A DNA stretch of 9,469 nt, from positions 1 to 9,469 of the forward strand of contig CALMSE010000029.1 of NCBI GenBank assembly GCA_937872275.1, given 5' to 3'. A program made the translations under genes and the position numbers. How positions within the stretch are numbered: position 1 is the first letter of the stretch; each line of letters starts with the position of its first letter. This stretch comes from an uncultured Leucobacter sp. (GTDB lineage Bacteria > Actinomycetota > Actinomycetes > Actinomycetales > Microbacteriaceae). The notes under the pieces are model-generated. The model saw nothing but the letters and a program-made list of their open reading frames with translations, had not been told where the DNA came from and made no database searches. This document shows positions 7,131 to 9,469 of this stretch, piece by piece.

Positions 7131-8290
7131 CCCCGCTCGGAGGGGTGCACCCAGTCGCCGCTCCGGGCGAGCCCTTCGAACACCGCGCCCATCGCGGTGA
7201 ACTCCTCGGGACTCCAGTGGAACGGCAGCGTCAGGAACTGCCTGACCCCGGTCGCCTCGCGAATCCGCGAGAACCGCTCCGCGACCTGCTCGGGGGTGCC
7301 GACCAGCACGCTGCTGCCGGCCCCCGCCCCGATGCGTCGCACCTGCTCCTCCTTGGGCATCCCCGCGAACAACCGCTGGTAGGTGGAGCTCGACCGGAGG
7401 AAGAAGCTCGCGAATCCCTCTGCGGCGCCGATGTCGACCGAGTCGAGCAGCTCGCGGTACTTGCGCTGCGCCGCCTCCTCGGTGTCCCCGAGCACGACCG
7501 CGATGGATCCGGCGACCTCGACCTCGCGCGGATCGCGCCCGGCGGCCGCCGCTCGTTCCGAGAGGGCCCGCGCCGTCGCCGCGACTTCGTCGAGGTCGTC
7601 GACGATCGCGGTGAAGCCGTAGTCGGCCTCCGCCACGATGAGGTCCATGGCCGCGGGTGAGACCCCCGGGTTGAAGATCGGCGGGAAGGGCCGCTGCAGC
7701 GGGCGGGGGCCCGCGAGGACGCCGGAGAGCTTGAAGAACTCGCCGTCGAACTCGACGCGCTCGCCGATGCCCGCCGACCAGAAGGCCTTGATCGCCCGGA
7801 TCGCCTCGCGGGCCATGCGGTAGCGACGGTCGGTGTCGGTCTCCTCCTCGAGACCGAACAGCGAGTGCTCGTCGGCCTTCGCCCCGGGCACCGCGTTCCA
7901 GCCCCAGCGGCCGCCGCTCAGCACGTCGAGGTTCGCCCCGAGCCGGGCGATCACGACCGGCGGCAGGTAACGCATGTGGAGGGTCGAGACCACGCCGATG
8001 TGCTCCGTCGCCGCGAGCAGGGCAGCGGCCCAGATCGGCGCGTAGAGCCGCGGCTCGCCGTGACCCGCCGCGATGTTCGCCGGTGGGTTCGCAGCGTAGG
8101 TGTCGGCGAGGAACAGATAGTCGAAGCCCGTCGCCTCAGCCGCCCGGGCCGCCGGGATGTGGTTCGCGATATCGAGGACATCGGGGTTCGCGTCCGCGAC
8201 GGCGCGCGAGGTGATGTTCTGCGTCATCGTGTTGGGCCACATGATCCCGAACCGGAGATGGTCGTCGTTCCCGCGTCGCTTGAGAGTCAC
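7118..8290 (-). CDS. LLM-class FMN-dependent monooxygenase (bacterial luciferase-like fold)
   Basis: 390 residues matching the luciferase-like monooxygenase superfamily (F420/FMN TIM barrel). Visible marks are RFGIMWPN (13-20), AEATGFDYLFLADTY (51-65), TLHMRYLPPVVIARLGANLD (103-122), SGGRWGWNAVPG (125-136, flavin-binding loop), GPRPLQRPFPPIF (194-206), GVSPAA (209-214), and VGTPEQVAERF (330-340) near the C-terminus. The stretch around SGGRxGxNxV and the following acidic helix resemble the RutA/DszA/NtaA group, which uses reduced FMN and O2 to break C-N, C-S or similar bonds. Such enzymes need a separate flavin reductase, and none is in this window. Translation uses GTG with AAGGAG 5 nt upstream. 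It is the first gene of the putative operon and overlaps livG. Oxygenase class is confident; substrate is not. Confidence 0.93.
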   Translation of the reverse strand: MTLKRRGNDDHLRFGIMWPNTMTQNITSRAVADANPDVLDIANHIPAARAAEATGFDYLFLADTYAANPPANIAAGHGEPRLYAPIWAAALLAATEHIGVVSTLHMRYLPPVVIARLGANLDVLSGGRWGWNAVPGAKADEHSLFGLEEETDTDRRYRMAREAIRAIKAFWSAGIGERVEFDGEFFKLSGVLAGPRPLQRPFPPIFNPGVSPAAMDLIVAEADYGFTAIVDDLDEVAATARALSERAAAAGRDPREVEVAGSIAVVLGDTEEAAQRKYRELLDSVDIGAAEGFASFFLRSSSTYQRLFAGMPKEEQVRRIGAGAGSSVLVGTPEQVAERFSRIREATGVRQFLTLPFHWSPEEFTAMGAVFEGLARSGDWVHPSERGWSW

Positions 8291-8340
8291 CCGAGCTCCT
8301 TTCCGATCGCGCCGTCGTCCTCGGCGGCGGTATCTTCCAT
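8287..8340 (-). other. Possible 17-codon leader ORF overlapping the monooxygenase start
   Basis: An ATG at 8340 opens a short frame, MEDTAAEDDGAIGKELG, whose TGA overlaps the monooxygenase GTG as GTGA. The geometry matches the 4-nt couplings elsewhere in the operon. No Shine-Dalgarno site precedes its ATG, and its end covers the monooxygenase's own AAGGAG. It may be fortuitous. Confidence 0.2.
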
Positions 8341-8341
8341 G

Positions 8342-8372
8342 AGGTTAGGAACGCCCGGATGCACCCGCGCAA
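8342..8372 (-). promoter_or_regulatory. Candidate sigma-70-type promoter of the operon
   Basis: On the minus strand TTGCGC (8372-8367) could be a -35 element. TAACCT (8347-8342), a TANNNT match, could be the -10, with a 19-nt spacer. A shifted CCTAAC reading gives 17 nt. An A-tract lies just upstream of the -35. Initiation would fall near 8335, about 45 nt before the monooxygenase GTG. The match is modest, but it is the best in the 136-bp gap and it adjoins the palindrome at 8377-8391. Confidence 0.35.
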
Positions 8373-8376
8373 TTTT

Positions 8377-8391
8377 TTCTAGTGACCAGAA
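8377..8391. promoter_or_regulatory. Candidate IclR-type operator, 15-bp near-perfect palindrome
   Basis: The plus strand reads TTCTAGTGACCAGAA. The 7-nt arms TTCTAGT and ACCAGAA pair at six of seven positions around a central base. It lies between the regulator gene and the catabolic operon, next to the candidate -35 element. IclR-family dimers bind imperfect palindromes of about this length in such positions, acting as repressor or activator. Assigning it to this IclR protein is inference from position and symmetry. Confidence 0.45.
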
Positions 8392-8426
8392 TCAGCCCCT
8401 CCCAGGTGCTGAACGGCGGGCACGGC

Positions 8427-9221
8427 TCAGCTCACGTCGATGCCCTGGACCAAGATCATCGCGTCGATCCGCGCCGCGGCATCGAGGCAGGCCTGGATCG
8501 ATTCCGGCTCCAGGAGACTCTCGAGCCGGAAGATCGGCGAGGCGACCATCAGCGCCGCGATCGCCCGGCCAGAGGGGAGCCGCAGCGGGAACCCGATGGC
8601 GCCCACCCCCGGCTCCGCGAGCTCGCGGTTGATCGCATATCCCAGCCGTCGGGCCTCGGTCACGTTCTTCATGAGCTCGACGAACCGCATTCTCGACAGA
8701 GAGGGACGGCCGCCCCCGCCTGCAGCGCCGTACATGCGCGCCAATTGCTGGTCGTGCAGCTCGGAGAGCAGCATGATGCCGCCGCCACTCTCGTGCGCCT
8801 CGAGCACGGCGCCCCTGAGGTCACCCACCCGCACCGAGGCCTGCGATTCCAAGGTGTGCAGAAAGTGCATCTTGCTGCCGACCCGCACCGCGAGGTGCAC
8901 GGTCTCGCCGAGCTCGTCGCGCAGCCGCTCCATGTGCGGCAGCGACTCGGTTCGCAGCATGCTCGTCCATGAGACCGAGACCGGGCTCGCTCCGATCGCA
9001 GGGCCCGGCAGATAGCGCTTCGACTCGTCCTGCACCGCGAAGCCTCGGTACACGAGCATGGCGAGGAGGCGGTGTGCGGTCGAGACCGACACTCCCAGAT
9101 CGGCCGCGGCGTCGCTCACGCGGATGGCGTTCTCGTCCCGCAGCAACTGCAGCAATCTGAGCGCGTTGTCGACCGACTCGATGGCGTAGGAAGGGCGCCG
9201 CTGGATCTTTCGTTTCTGCAT
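8427..9221 (-). CDS. IclR-family transcriptional regulator
   Basis: 264 residues with the two-domain IclR layout. The N-terminal winged helix-turn-helix spans about 11-75, with helix-turn-helix VSDAAADLGVSVSTAHRLLAML (35-56, span) and wing residues to KRYLPGP. The effector domain runs from about 85 to 258 and includes ETVHLAVRVG (106-115), AHESGGGIMLLSEL (142-155, replacing the family's more usual HxTASGKALLA), RRLGYAINREL (191-201), and AIGFPLRLPSGRAIAALMVASP (208-229). These regulators sense small aromatic or aliphatic acids and control adjacent catabolic operons. The ATG has GGAGGT about 6 nt upstream. The same-strand catabolic operon follows after 136 bp, making it the obvious target, and palindromes upstream of the gene suggest self-regulation. 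The effector is probably the imported compound or a breakdown product, by inference. Confidence 0.94.
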   Translation of the reverse strand: MQKRKIQRRPSYAIESVDNALRLLQLLRDENAIRVSDAAADLGVSVSTAHRLLAMLVYRGFAVQDESKRYLPGPAIGASPVSVSWTSMLRTESLPHMERLRDELGETVHLAVRVGSKMHFLHTLESQASVRVGDLRGAVLEAHESGGGIMLLSELHDQQLARMYGAAGGGGRPSLSRMRFVELMKNVTEARRLGYAINRELAEPGVGAIGFPLRLPSGRAIAALMVASPIFRLESLLEPESIQACLDAAARIDAMILVQGIDVS

Positions 9222-9248
9222 GCGGGGACCTCCGTGTCTCGCGGCGAA

Positions 9249-9260
9249 GACCGGCCGGTC
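9249..9260. promoter_or_regulatory. 12-bp perfect palindrome upstream of the IclR gene
   Basis: GACCGGCCGGTC is fully self-complementary and centred about 33 nt before the ATG of the regulator, in the probable 5' leader or promoter. It could be an autoregulatory binding site. Perfect 12-mers built on CCGGCCGG are not rare in DNA of this composition, so confidence is low. Confidence 0.25.
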
Positions 9261-9291
9261 ATCCGCTGCGCGCTCTTCGATCTTCTGCCAG

Positions 9292-9316
9292 GATCATCCC
9301 GCAGGGTGGGATGATC
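9292..9316. repeat. Perfect 9+9-bp inverted repeat between the membrane protein gene and the IclR gene
   Basis: The arms GATCATCCC and GGGATGATC are exact complements around a 7-nt centre (GCAGGGT). A G:T and a C:G pair could extend the stem inward as RNA. It lies 55 nt after the upstream stop and 70 nt before the regulator's ATG. No T-run follows on either strand, so an intrinsic terminator is doubtful. An operator for the regulator or an RNA hairpin separating two transcription units are the main options. Confidence 0.5.
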
Positions 9317-9371
9317 ACCGAACTTTCCATCCAGCAGAAAACCGGGCGGGGCTTCCCGTCGAGATCCGTGC

Positions 9372-9469
9372 TCAGACCGGGAGATCAGTCGCCCGGCCCG
9401 CACCCCTCCGAAAGGCCGCGACCGCGCCGAACACGATGAGCCCCTGCCCGAGCGTGTAGGTCGGCATGA
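9372..9469 (-). CDS. C-terminal end of a probable membrane protein (5' part outside window)
   Basis: A minus-strand frame enters from the right edge and stops at a TGA; 31 full codons are visible from the ATG at 9467 on. They read MPTYTLGQGLIVFGAVAAFR followed by a short basic and polar tail RGAGRATDLPV. This is one hydrophobic segment followed by a cytoplasmic-type tail, as at the C-terminus of MFS-like or other multi-span transporters. The visible Met is probably internal. It may instead be the start of a 31-residue peptide, or a chance frame. Family cannot be assigned from this fragment. It is co-directional with the regulator gene, 150 bp upstream of it. Confidence 0.45.
   Translation of the reverse strand, partial: MPTYTLGQGLIVFGAVAAFRRGAGRATDLPV

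Noticed and set aside
8291..8426. Riboswitch in the operon leader
   Set aside because: The region is only 136 bp, holds a DNA palindrome and promoter-like elements, and I see no conserved riboswitch core.
9292..9316. Intrinsic terminator reading of the inverted repeat
   Set aside because: The stem is perfect, but no T-run follows on either strand, so it is listed as a repeat rather than a terminator.
1..9469. Mobile element, CRISPR array, tRNA or rRNA
   Set aside because: No transposase or integrase frame, no regularly spaced repeats, and no tRNA-like cloverleaf or rRNA sequence was seen.

Overview
The window is G+C-rich and gene-dense. Its codons favour G/C in third position, GTG and TTG starts occur, and stop/start overlaps are frequent. 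This suggests a high-GC actinobacterium, possibly a Microbacteriaceae-type soil or skin organism, though the lineage is inferred from composition and protein style only. Every credible gene lies on the minus strand, so transcription runs from the right edge to the left edge. The many long plus-strand reading frames are GC-driven shadows.

In transcription order the layout is: (1) the C-terminal end of a probable membrane protein at the right edge; (2) a 150-bp gap with a perfect 9+9-bp inverted repeat and a 12-bp palindrome; (3) an IclR-family regulator; (4) a 136-bp promoter/operator region with a near-perfect 15-bp palindrome; (5) a luciferase-like (LLM) FMN-dependent monooxygenase; (6) a complete branched-chain-amino-acid-type (HAAT) ABC importer in the order LivG, LivF, LivH, LivM, lipoprotein substrate-binding protein; (7) a PuuE-like member of the polysaccharide deacetylase/NodB fold; (8) an intact alpha/beta hydrolase; (9) a second alpha/beta hydrolase that runs off the left edge and has Ala where the nucleophile should be.

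Genes 5 to 9 are tightly packed. There are 4-nt ATGA overlaps at livG/livF, livH/livM and deacetylase/hydrolase, and 13- and 14-nt overlaps at LLM/livG and hydrolase/hydrolase. They are most likely one operon controlled by the IclR protein. The only sizeable internal gap, 96 nt, precedes the binding-protein gene and contains a small hairpin.

The picture is a self-contained catabolic unit. A dedicated ABC importer brings in a small polar, probably carboxylated or amide-containing compound, an FMN monooxygenase attacks it, and two or three hydrolases process the product. The enzyme mix (RutA-like LLM oxygenase, PuuE-like C-N hydrolase fold, alpha/beta hydrolases) recalls ring-opening of cyclic amides or ureides. 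The actual substrate cannot be read from the sequence. No tRNA, rRNA, CRISPR array, insertion sequence or convincing intrinsic terminator was found.
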